From assembly GCF_000003815.2 (NCBI RefSeq), contig NC_049984.1, positions 27,472,008 to 27,536,007 on the forward strand: a DNA stretch of 64,000 nucleotides, in the 5' to 3' direction. The position numbers and the translations under genes are program-made. Below are positions 47,001 through 55,619 of the stretch, in pieces. How positions within the stretch are numbered: position 1 is the first letter of the stretch; each line of letters begins with the position of its first letter. The notes beneath the pieces were generated by a model that was given only the letters and a program-made list of their open reading frames with translations, was not told the origin of the DNA and searched no databases. Source of the stretch: Branchiostoma floridae (lineage: Eukaryota > Chordata > Leptocardii > Amphioxiformes > Branchiostomatidae).

Positions 47001-50000
47001 CAGCTGACAGGGGATTGTTATCACCTCCATTAGTAATCAGCTGTTTTGCTTGGTGGAAAAGCGCCCTACTAGCTGGTGACAAATCGGGACGAATAGAGAT
47101 GAAAGAACCTTCGCCGTTCTTCTTCCCTTTGAGAGCCTTTCTTTCCTCATAGACCTTCCTTTTGGCTAAGAAAGTTGCGAACTTAACTATGAGGTGTCGG
47201 TTTTTCCCTTTTCCGCCCAAATAGTGGATGTTGTCAATTTCCCCCGGCAAAATGTTCACCTGTAGATACTCCTTGACAAATTCAACGAATTTGTTTGGGA
47301 GGTCTTTCTGATCGTAAGTGTCTGGGAAGCCCCAAACACGTAAACAGTTCTTCCTAGAATACTGCTCGCTATGGAACTGGCGTGCTTCCAGTGATTCGAT
47401 CTTCCCCTGGAGATTCTTTATCAGTTCATCTTGAGATTTGATTTTTTCTTCGTGACAACAGAGAATATCCCCCATCTTTTTCATGTCGTTTTTCATTTCG
47501 TCGAAATTCCCGTTCAGTTTGGTGAAGTTTGTTGCGTTTTCAGCTTTGAGTTCATCTAATTTTATCAATAGAGCCTCCATGTTTACTATCGTTCAGTTTA
47601 TAGAGGAGTGAGAATAATAAATCAAGTACTCACGACCATTGACGTTGCACTGTACTACTGGTTTAGAACATGTTTTAAACAATTAGTTGTCCGGTCACGG
47701 CAAACCTAGATCTTGAATGTTGATGCGCCAAAACTTAAATGTTGTCTCGTGCGCCACCTGGTCAGCCACAGTAATTGCGAGAGGGTGGGGGGTCGCTCTG
47801 AAACAGACAAATAGCAAACCCGGCAGCAAAACTGTGTCCAAAAAGGAATGGACAAGAGATGATGTAGTGGTAATATAACTGTAACAGGTCCAAAATCTGA
47901 AAAGAAACTTACCGGCGGGGGCTCCAAAAATGGAGCCCGCTGCGGTCAAATCGCTTGCTAGGACCTAGTCTGGAGTAGTCTGCACAATGGCCCTCCCCAT
48001 TCGATCCTTCGAGGGCAAATTTTGTCAGCAAAATGAGTTCTTCTCTGGCAAAAAAGGGTCGTAGAAGATGGAATAGACACTCATCTGCAACACTTCACCT
48101 CGATTGACGATCGATGGCAAACAAAAAGTACTTAAAAACTGAAGTTTGCAACCCCCAATATGGGAGAGCCTTTCAACCGTGACCGGACCTGGAAGCGCCC
48201 TCTTGCGTTCTCCTTTTCTTGTCAGTCTCATCCTTTTCACTTAGGACTTTTTAGTGATGGCCTGTCCTCTTCAGTTGTGCAGCTCCCATACACTTCAGCA
48301 AACTTCCTGTGTAAAAACAAAACAAAAATACTGTTTATGTTTTCCCCCTCATTTTAGATTATCTTCCTGAATTTGAAAATTTGAACACATGCAAATATTC
48401 TAATCTATCAAAAAGACCAAAATTACCAACAGGGTACAACACCTGACTTTTTGTTAAGGTCACTGTGACATGGGAGACAAAATTCAAGTTACTCACTTGT
48501 AATGCTCTCTGGAAACATCCAAGGTTGGATCTGGTAGGAAGGAGACGGTCTCAAATACATCCGCTGGAAGTCGTGGTGGACATAGGTTGCAGACAAAGCA
48601 GCCTGGCTCAGTGCACTTCTTGACTTGAAATGTGTAGTGTGTTTGCTTTGTATGATTCTTCAGAAAGTCAGACAACTTTGCATACTTTGCCAAGTCCTTT
48701 GCTTGCATTGACATTGCACTGTTGGCTGTCAGATCACTGTCAATGATAGACAGGACATTCATGATTTCTTCAATCTGTTCATCTGATGCTGCTTCATGTG
48801 TCTCAATCCTCTCTCCCTTCAACTGCATTCTTCTGAATCTTTCATTGACTAGCTCTTTCACGGGTTGTAGTGAAGTGTTGAAAGCTTGCTGGAAACCAGG
48901 GCACGTCTGAGCTTCCTGTCGTACACTTGTCAGATTAGACTTTCCCTTCACCCTTGCCTCAAACTGATTGTCCATCTTCTCCCTTGCAAGGGAAACATTC
49001 TGAAGGGCAAGATTGAGGACTGACATGACTCTTTCCGCTGGGTTTAACCAGCTCCCATTTGGTGCACATCTAGCAGCGATCAACACATCAAGGTCCAAAG
49101 CGATAAACAGTGCAATGTATGACAGCTTGACGGTTAGATATGTAACTCTATGGTCAGGACCCCCATCTGTGTAAATCAACAGTATTGGACTGTCTAGGTT
49201 GACGTCATCTGAGCTTGCAACTGAGCGCAGTATGTTACATACTTCAGTTGCATGCCTCCCGGGGGTTGAAGGTTGAAACACCTTCTCTTTTGTCGTCACA
49301 AATACCCGTCCCCTGTGGAAGGATCCATCAATTGTTTCAGGGACTTGGTTGAGCAAGACAACTGAAGGGATCAATCCAGCAACATGCCAGTCATGGTCAA
49401 GGGCAACCAATGGAGTTCCCACTGGAACTAATGACTTGTTGTGTCCTCGGACCCCGCTTGATACAGGATGCCCTGGCTCTCCTAACGGAACTATGGCTTT
49501 GTCGTCCAGACAGATCATTTTTGCATGCTCTCTGTACTTGCATGCAAACTCCTTCATGTATTTGAATTGGGTTGAGGCATATTTTGAATCCTCATGTTCC
49601 ACCCTGAGTACTCTTGACTGGACTGCATACTTGACATCAAACCTAAAGGTGTGCCTCACAGCTCTGTTAGTAAAAGGGTTGGTAGGCCAGAACTGTAGCC
49701 TTATCCACTCAACAGAAGGAATGGCTGACCCTGGTGGCATCCTTGCTTCAACTTTCCTTTGCAGGTCTTCAACAGATATCACAAAAGGTAAGTACATGTA
49801 TTCTTGTACATGTCTTCTTGCATCTACTTGACACTCTTCTAGTAGTTTAGCAGTTTCTTGCCAAAACTGTTCGAAGATTGTGCTCCCTGGGTTGCCATTG
49901 CACTTCCGAAGGTCACACAAAATATCAGCTTCCTCTGTCTCCAAGAAGAACTGTTTGACCCTATCATCTATCAGTTCTTGGTCATAGCTTTCTGCTGCTG

Positions 50001-51285
50001 CAGAGTCTTGTGTAAGATTTTTTTAGATTGCCCTGATGAGCATGGGTTGGAGATTAGCTTTATTACTATATCTGGAAATAAAACATCGCCTCATCTCCCT
50101 TGTTGAGTACTGCGGTAATCGTTTCGTTACATTCATAATTACCGCAGCGTTCCGGGATTCGTGGTCATGTCTTTCCCTGTCCACCCTCCACAGAAGGGTC
50201 ACTGTTCCCAGATAATTGCCATATGGCATTGTGTATATTGAAACATCATGAGTCACTTCCAGATGTGTGATAAACTTTCTTCTTTGAAACCTGTCTACTG
50301 GAGCAAATTCTGATATGTTAATGGGATGGTAAGTAGGGCTGTTGTCTAGGCATTCCATCAGAGCCTTGTACTCCCTGTTGCATTTACTGGAGGCAAGCAG
50401 AGTCTTGCCCTCTGCAGCATTCGCAGGATTTCGCACTGGTGTTGTTGAGGCCTTGGTTTGTGAAACCCGCACACAAGACTGTTGTAGGTAAGTCCTATAC
50501 TGCACTATTGCTTCACACAAACTAGACACATCCTTTACAAACTTCTTATTCCTGCTAGACTGAACAACTGGTAGCAAAAGCAAGGTTGAGAGCTTTTCAA
50601 TGTGACTGCTCAGTGTTTCTTTAGTAAGACTGGGCTCCGAATGTCTATTTTCCTTCCATCTGTGACGCCCTTGGAAACCTTGAAATGTCAAGGGGATGGC
50701 AATTCCCCTTGCTTTGAATTTCTCATGGTGGGCATCAAGATACCATAGACAATCCCTTAGTTGACTAGCTACACGTGTGCCTACATGTATGTCATCCTTA
50801 GTGAATCCTGCCTCTACAGTGTCCATATAGTCAATAACATCATTCAATAACTGCTCTGTGGCAATCGACTTTTCTTTATCCTTCTTTGGAGGTAGGTGGG
50901 AGTCATCCCTCCGTGCACTCATTAGAACATCAAAGGCACTTTTCTCGTTTCCACTGCTGGACGACTTCTCTTGTTCTGCTTGTACATTGTATGTTATATG
51001 CCTACAGTTGAAAGTTATGGCAACACTTACTGGATGGTGGAGGTCAACTTTAGTACCACTACAGTCTTTGCTGTCTTGTTGGCTGATATAGACATGGGTG
51101 TTTTGAGATCTGAGTGAGCTGTAGTTGTCATTACTATTAGGATCTGATGATGTAGGCAAACTTTTTGTGAAAATATCTCCAAAAGTTTCATCTCCCTTGA
51201 CCAGCTGTACCACATCAGATATTTTGTTGCTTCCATGGTAAATTTTGACCATTACAAAATGTGTGTGCACGTGTACTGGCTCCAT
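41061..51285 (-). CDS. DDE transposase-like gene with C-terminal zinc region, split by a LINE; one in-frame stop
   Basis: Exon 1, 51285-48497, is 929 codons in one frame, broken by a TAA at 50025-50023 (codon 421). Its C-terminal half has a DDE-like layout: CLDDKAIVPLG near codon 594, LLIYTDGGPDHRVTYL near 707, and GSWLNPAERVMSVLNLALQ near 751. The next exon (from 48306) joins in phase and reads KFAEVYGSCTTEEDRPSLK. After a probable frame break near 48245 it reads RLSHIGGCKLQ to about 48140. After the LINE come exon 41638-41504 (CAVCLKPRCVFSHSKLKRQ...FTCGSNLFEEGG) and last exon 41359-41061 (YHDSIVVRRAVNCASPIEAQ...CYHCG...PICLSCFNDGKRVKTWG). This composite is known to me only as uncharacterised invertebrate proteins. 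DDE assignment is from motif order. Stop plus frame break suggest a pseudogene, unless they are sequence errors. Confidence 0.7.
42051..45809 (-). CDS. LINE ORF2: endonuclease and reverse transcriptase, RT active-site box deleted
   Basis: The protein has 1,252 residues and no stops. The N-terminal APE-type endonuclease shows YNCNGLGD, LQETHS, NIYGPNSDD, VGDFN, DYFLIS and SDHSLIG, the full metal and catalytic set. The RT follows: NWRPITLLNCD, DQTGFLQGRCISDNIR, LADFEKAFDTI (first catalytic Asp) and RGVRQGCPLSPYLFILGVEL. After IKGLDTFGITSQ the sequence jumps straight to LGSLYALVKYLEIFNLLSGL, so the YADD box that should lie between is missing, an in-frame loss of perhaps 12-20 codons near 43705. 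The C-terminus has the LCNLCNEEEETVVHLFGDCC knuckle (C-x2-C-x7-H-x4-C). It nicks DNA and would prime reverse transcription, but RT should be dead here. Confidence 0.9.
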   Translation of the reverse strand: MTQPKVEICSYNCNGLGDRRKRNEVFTWLKDKSYKMYCLQETHSTQAVETEWRSEWGGDIFFNHGLSNSRGVMILFKANISYTVHQTLSDNSGRWILLDVSLESTRFCIINIYGPNSDDPSIFTNLETTLQSCIDPGSSFIAVGDFNTVLNSDMDRTGHRFSSYHPKCLQAINSFCANLDLIDIYRHKNANERRYTWRRRFQASRIDYFLISFSLVSSVQYVKIEDSFRSDHSLIGISLITSPIPRGQGFWRLNQDLLSDPVFVRETSDFIKYFFLCNKGSANPHIVWDSFKCCVRGHIIKYSSWKYKQRKKAENSLVNEICRLQVELDSVPNSTTFDKLQEKKHDLEILYQIKSNNMIASRRAKWMEQGEKFFMNLVTRDKARKNMFRFVTTDGQVKTNPLHVLEEQANFYQNLYSFEEPPMSVDDDVFEPFFPTSNRVSLSPEQRGGCEGLITEGELKDAINSFPWGKGPGLDGLSVEFYKVFFNCLKQPMLECFNFSFSEKQLTGTQKEGLISLLLKQDPSGQDKDPSYIKNWRPITLLNCDTRVLSKCLALRIKNVISNLISYDQTGFLQGRCISDNIRRILEIMEYYEKNKLPGLIFLADFEKAFDTIRVEFIVKALRYFGFGDSFITWIKILYSDISSKIINYGYISKPFNLSRGVRQGCPLSPYLFILGVELLASKIRNNIEIKGLDTFGITSQLGSLYALVKYLEIFNLLSGLRSNFDKCRILRIGSLSGTNFYLPCSFPILWTDGPVDILGIHIPRHMSDIVHSNFDRKFEKIDKILMLWKSKSLTLMGKIILVNTLIVPQFIFLLTSLPTPPSDFFDRYEKKICKFLWGDGPERVKRKTLYAVLDQGGLKLRNLRAVDFTLKASWLPKLYLNKEWFCSKLILLSNSIFRTDLFPFAQLNKKDFESLLGKISPLSTFFTHVIQAWLKYQLRPPEEAVEVKQQLLHLNSNITISGKPFFSQVFLSRGVIFVNDMLDAENSFLSYVDFVTKFGVVCPEFKYNQLMSAIPPFWKAKLKLNSPSLGVCLPVCRNIGWLRNCNINKCLYQFFMNEASLWGSSERIKLSWEEYFDTPLPWQNIYSLPYKLSIDSYTRIFQYKLLFKFLPCNKILYLRGLIDSPLCNLCNEEEETVVHLFGDCCVTSNFWRQVDEWFFNINGTHLHINALSIMFGISSDRCPVLSNLILLLGKIFVFKNRKHSLNLSAFISFVSYFYKLEKNIAIRQGKLLKHRGKWGNLNNLFSVSTIS
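46768..47580 (-). CDS. LINE ORF1 protein (L1 ORF1p-like, coiled coil plus RRM)
   Basis: The protein has 270 residues. Residues about 1-65 form a coiled coil (KLDELKAENATNFTKLNGNF, later LQGKIESLEARQFHSEQYSR). Then comes the RRM/Transposase_22-like region: NCLRVWGFPDTYDQKDLPNK, VNILPGEIDNIHYLGGKGKN, HLIVKFATFLAKRKVYEERK, and a C-terminal domain with ISIRPDLSPASRALFHQAKQ. L1-type ORF1 proteins trimerise and coat the element RNA. It lies upstream of ORF2 on the same strand with about 960 bp between. Confidence 0.85.
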   Translation of the reverse strand: MEALLIKLDELKAENATNFTKLNGNFDEMKNDMKKMGDILCCHEEKIKSQDELIKNLQGKIESLEARQFHSEQYSRKNCLRVWGFPDTYDQKDLPNKFVEFVKEYLQVNILPGEIDNIHYLGGKGKNRHLIVKFATFLAKRKVYEERKALKGKKNGEGSFISIRPDLSPASRALFHQAKQLITNGGDNNPLSAVWVTIEGRIWATRGDRRVLLTCQEDLQQGVAGDTTGEFVVQRRKTFAKRQASRSPEQQPDVKKTNVFGPLAQEMDCP

Positions 51286-52007
51286 GCTTCATCTGTTTGA
51301 AAGAAAAAAAAAATTGATTTAGTATATTGATAATTGATAAAATTTTTTGTACACAGGCAAAGTATGTTGTAAAAATAAACGAGTTCTACTTGGGTTATTT
51401 ACTAATTTACCAATTAAATACACGAAAGTCACATGAAGAGACAGGTTGAATACATCACAGATCGATTACAATCCAGTTTCAGTTTCAGAATCTACTGCCA
51501 TCCTTTGTGATAAAGGCTCAGGGAGGCCTTCTTACGTAGCATCCATGCTGTTGAAAGGGTTGATAGCCTCTTTTGAGTTCCATTTTAGGTTATTTTTGTA
51601 AGTTAGACGAGATTTTAACATCCAAAATCCAGAGTTTCAAATCCGCCCCCCACCCACCTCAGTGCTGTACGGAAGATCTTGGTGACTCCACTTCTACTTC
51701 TACCTATACACAGTTGAAATAGATATTCTTTCCACACAATACAAACTCTCTCAATGATATTCATTGTCACAAATAACTTTTAAGGGACTAAATTTACTTA
51801 CCTAGTACAAAGTTTTTCGGCATCGCAAAAAACTTCTTGTAAACTTGCTTGAATTTGCCTCTGTAGAATAATGGTGTGTGGTTGGCTAACTTGCATCATG
51901 TGACCATTGCATGTAGACGCCACCTGTTAACATTTGCTTGAACTGCAGCAAATTTCACTAAACATTGCCTGCTTTTGAGCCAGCTCTGTTGCGGGTCATT
52001 TTTAAGT

Positions 52008-52083
52008 TGTTTTTATTTTTATTTCCATTCGGCAAAAAACGAAGCGGCGAATCCGTGAACCAAGGAATTAAATTGGTGTGGCC
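52008..52083. mobile_element. Right-end fragment of the 21.7-kb MITE family
   Basis: It ends AATCCGTGAACCAAGGAATT then AAATTGGTGTGGCC, followed by TAA, exactly the right end of the element at 21687-22054, and shares the TTTTTATTTTTATTTC tract. No left end is nearby. Bases 51300-52000 and 52090-52700 hold no gene. Confidence 0.75.
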
Positions 52084-52703
52084 TAAGACAAACAAAGAGT
52101 GTTGACCCCAGCTGCGAAAGTGGTGATATCTACGCCTTTTATGGTCTGAGGTGATAATCTACTCCTGTTCCTTTCTTTCAGATAGAGAGTGAATTACGTT
52201 TATTTACTAGATCAGCTCCAAACGCCCACTGCTCTTCCACCACTCACTGCATTTCGAACAGTTTCCCAATTCATCTAGTGAATATTTGCTAAAACAAAGG
52301 AATGTCCTAAAACGTTGTCTGCTATTTCCATGTGTTTGGGCTCAAGTAAACCCCGTGCCATGAAATTGTGGTGTTTTCCATTTACATTGTATGATAATTT
52401 TTCGAGCCAAACACGTTCTTGTATGTCCACCGGTATATAGTGCAATATACATACCATGAAAACCTGCAACATGAAATATACAGTAAAATGTCGAAGTTAC
52501 AAAAAACACAAACAGTAACGCTGTAGGCATATTATTTCTTCCGTACACCTGCACAATTTGGTACTCAATGGTTGATCACGAAACAAACATCAAAATACAG
52601 AAAATATACACAAATTTGTCAAGTGATAACGGGCTATGCATAGCGTAAGCACGCAAAAAGGTTAACATCAAATACACAGGAGAAGAAAGCTCCTATCCAC
52701 GAC

Positions 52704-55485
52704 TTAGTTCTGTCTTTTTGCTTTTTTACTTTTCATTCTAGATGGTTGCTCTTTCCGTGGTGACTTTCGCTTCCTGCCAATGGTTTGCTTGGGAGCACGC
52801 AACCCTACCACTCTGCCGACGACCTTCGTACTCTTCTTCCCTCTGATTGGCTGGCTGTCACTTGTGAGGACGTTTCTAGCATCATCTTCCCCTGCAACAT
52901 TACATTTCACCATCTTTAGTATGAATAACATGCTTTCATATGGAATGCAAACTGGTTTCAAGAATTTAGATACCAAAATCTCAGCCTCCAAAAGGGAACA
53001 TTTGTCTAAACCGTCTACAGGATACGATATTTATATCTACATGCATGTACATGTAAATGTTACCTGCTGTAGCTTCGTCTTCACTGTCATCTGCTGCTTC
53101 AGCGCTCCCGTAGCTGTGTTGGATATCTCTTTGCTTTATCCCCTTTTTCCGCTCTTCGCTATCCAGGACACGGGCGACCTTTGCGGATGAAACATCACGA
53201 TCATGTTATAACCTACGAAAAAATGTTTCGATAGGCCAAAAATATAACGCAATCGTAATACAGGCAACCTACGCCCCAGTTGTATTGGACACGATCGTCT
53301 ACCATACGACATTTTTGTCAGAATCAGTAACGAAAAAATACCCCGGGTCACGATTTCTGGAACTGATGTAGTATATCAAGTTTGATGACATTATGTCTAC
53401 TTGAAGTGTACTGGAACAACCAATTTGTGGCGGCATGAATACAAGTCATGACTTGAGTGTGCCGTCACCATGTCTTGTAAATATATGTTGCAATGCAAAA
53501 AAAAACAACTACATATATCAGACTCAAAATGTTTCTTACTTTCAAGGCGATGCGCTGGGCCTTCTTCCTGTCTGTCTTTGCCCTCTCTGGGTCCTTGTTC
53601 CGTTCCACCAACGCCTTCTCTACATTTTTAATCATACCGGGCGGGATGGGTAACTTCATCCTTTTGAACAGCTCTACTGTCCAGTGTTTGAAGTCCGGCC
53701 CGATGGGTAGGGAGGCCTGCTCCCAAGAAACACAGCTTTGTAGAAGGCCCATGTCAGTCTTAACGATATAATGCAGGCGACTCAAGAAAACATCTTTAGA
53801 CCGAAGTCTTATCAACAAATTGTGCGATGCTTCGGGCAGATTTGAGTTGCCTCGGCCCAGATCAGGGTGGATGATATCGTGTGTCTGTTCTGTCCGACGT
53901 GCCGTCTCAATCTCATACATCTGGCTGTGTAGTGGACAGGAAATGGACGGCTTTGAAGTGTACGGCTTCCCCCTGCCACAGACCGGCTCCTCACCTTTGC
54001 CTTTCTTCTTACACTTCTCGCAGGTGCATGTTTTTTGCGGATGGAAGTCGCATGTCTGCTTCTTCTTTGTTTTTGGTTCCTTCCACGAGTGGATGTTACG
54101 GCCGTGATACTTTCCCAAAGCTAGCAGCCTGTCCTTCAGTGCGTCTGCTGATCCGGCCTGCACGACTCAGCAGAAGAAGTTTATTCTTGCCTTCCGGATG
54201 AACGCATCTGTGATGCAGCCACATCCTTTCCCGTGCGACTTGCCTTCGCAGACGCACTTTACACTGTTGATTTGTGGGAATTTCTCCTGGTGTTTGGACC
54301 GGTATACTTTGGAGACCGTTTTCTTGGGTTTGAGATCAGACAAAACTTTTTGATGTGAGCGTGCAACGTGTCCAGAACACAGCATCACCTTGTGCTTGTT
54401 TTCGTCAGGGAAATGAGCCCTGAAAGATAGTGCAGACGAACGGTCCCCGTCCTGCCAATGAACTTCGGGGGAAATACCATCACGTACAGCCTGTTCCCAC
54501 AGCATTTCTAGGCCTACTCCTTCTCCGCTCTTGGAAGTGCCCTTATAAAGCGGAAAGTCTTCAGACGCTACAGTGTCATTACCTTTCATACAAAGATGGG
54601 CAACGTACAGCAAATAATTGTTCATTGCATTACGAACAGTGACCGTGCAGTTCTTACTATGGAATCCACGTGTGCCCCACGTTCCATCTGCTTGTGTCAC
54701 AGCTCGCTTGGCGCTTCCAAGCTCCTCTGCAGGCAACTTTCTCATCTCTGTTTTGGCGGCTTCACAGTGCTCGTGAACGAGTTTTCTGGTGATTGGGTAA
54801 ACGGCATGGATCACTGTTTGGATTTTTTTTGTTTAGTGTTTCTAGTGCTAAGGCTTGTCCAAGGATCCTGTTGTAACCGGCGTAAGTGTTTCCAGAAACC
54901 AGCATCGCAAGGCACAGGGCGAGGGAAACTTGGTGCCGGCGTGAGGACTCCACATATGTAGAGGAGTCAAAGTTTATACCAGGCATCGAACACCCACTAC
55001 AGCTGTAGACAATACGCAGACCACCGCCAAGGCCTACCTTCACGCACTGTCGGGGAATCAACATTCCGTTGCAACCCTTTGTGCGGCATCTCACAATACC
55101 AGTGACATCGTTCACGAACTTCTGTACCTGACATATCTGCCCAACATAATAACCATCTTCACATACAATAGACTCCGTCTCTTGTGTATTATTCTGGACG
55201 TTTGGAAAGGCTAACCTTCGAGCGGACGTGACAACATTACCTTCCTCCGTTAGGGACTGTGAGGTGGTCGCAGACACCGGTGAGTCGATGTCATCGAGAC
55301 ATGCCCTTGTTTTTCAGTTTTCGCTTCAAGGTGTCAGTTCTGTAGTTCGATCCACTAGGCAGGACTTGACCAAACTGTTCTCTGCGATGGTCTTGATGGA
55401 TGGTTGTAATCCCTGACGTCTTCCTGAAAACCGACCGATGTGACAGCGATCTCGCCCCCGATTTCTCATTCGAGATTGTGAACAA
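52704..55485 (-). pseudogene. Mutator-like DDE transposase gene, four exons, broken
   Basis: Reading from 55485, a basic N-terminus (NYRTDTLKRKLK) shifts frame at an A5 run near 55313 into a 171-codon stretch with paired cysteines (VRCRTKGCNGMLIP, YSCSGCSMPG). A second shift at an A8 run near 54820 leads to the catalytic-type part: TQADGTWGTRGFHSKNCTVT, LYKGTSKSGEGVGLEMLWEQ, VHWQDGDRSSALSF, VMLCSGHVARSH and CVCEGKSHGKGCGCITDAFI. An in-frame TGA (near 54167) follows NFFC, then QAGSADALKDRLLALGKYHG and CPLHSQMYEIETARRTEQ...NLPEASHNLLIRLRSKD. Exons after 53540 are 53178-53064 and 52891-52704, in phase, ending in a basic tail (KKAKRQN). A DDE fold is inferred from D/D motifs. The superfamily assignment is tentative. 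Confidence 0.6.
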
Positions 55486-55619
55486 TGTGGGTGTTCACAT
55501 ACAGTTACACACAAATATATCTATTGCCTATAATTACATGTATAAAGTGAACAAATAGATGAAATATCGCAATGTTTGAATGGTCTTGTTACATGCCAAC
55601 ATTTACTTTTATCAAACAG

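Larger units (their letters stand above)
41857..47690 (-). mobile_element. Tx1/L1-like LINE, nearly full length
   Basis: Minus-strand non-LTR retrotransposon with ORF1, a spacer of about 960 bp, ORF2, then a short 3' UTR with AATAAA (near 41885) and a terminal A-rich tail (TTTTCTTTTTTTTCC on the plus strand at about 41858-41872). The 5' end is not exact (roughly 47.6-47.9 kb), and I could not find a clear target-site duplication. It sits in an intron between the GGCKLQ and CAVCLKPRC exons of the host transposase-like gene, in the same orientation. Confidence 0.85.

Noticed and set aside
41857-47690. Exact target-site duplication for the LINE
   Set aside because: I compared the A-tail flank (near 41840-41856) with the likely 5' flank (47.6-48.0 kb) and found no convincing match.
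49349-49831. 160-codon plus-strand frame
   Set aside because: Antisense shadow of the DDE transposase-like exon on the minus strand.
54160-54170. TGA after NFFC as a possible selenocysteine codon
   Set aside because: The gene also has two frame breaks, no selenium-related motif surrounds the site, and I cannot identify a SECIS element; a nonsense change is simpler.
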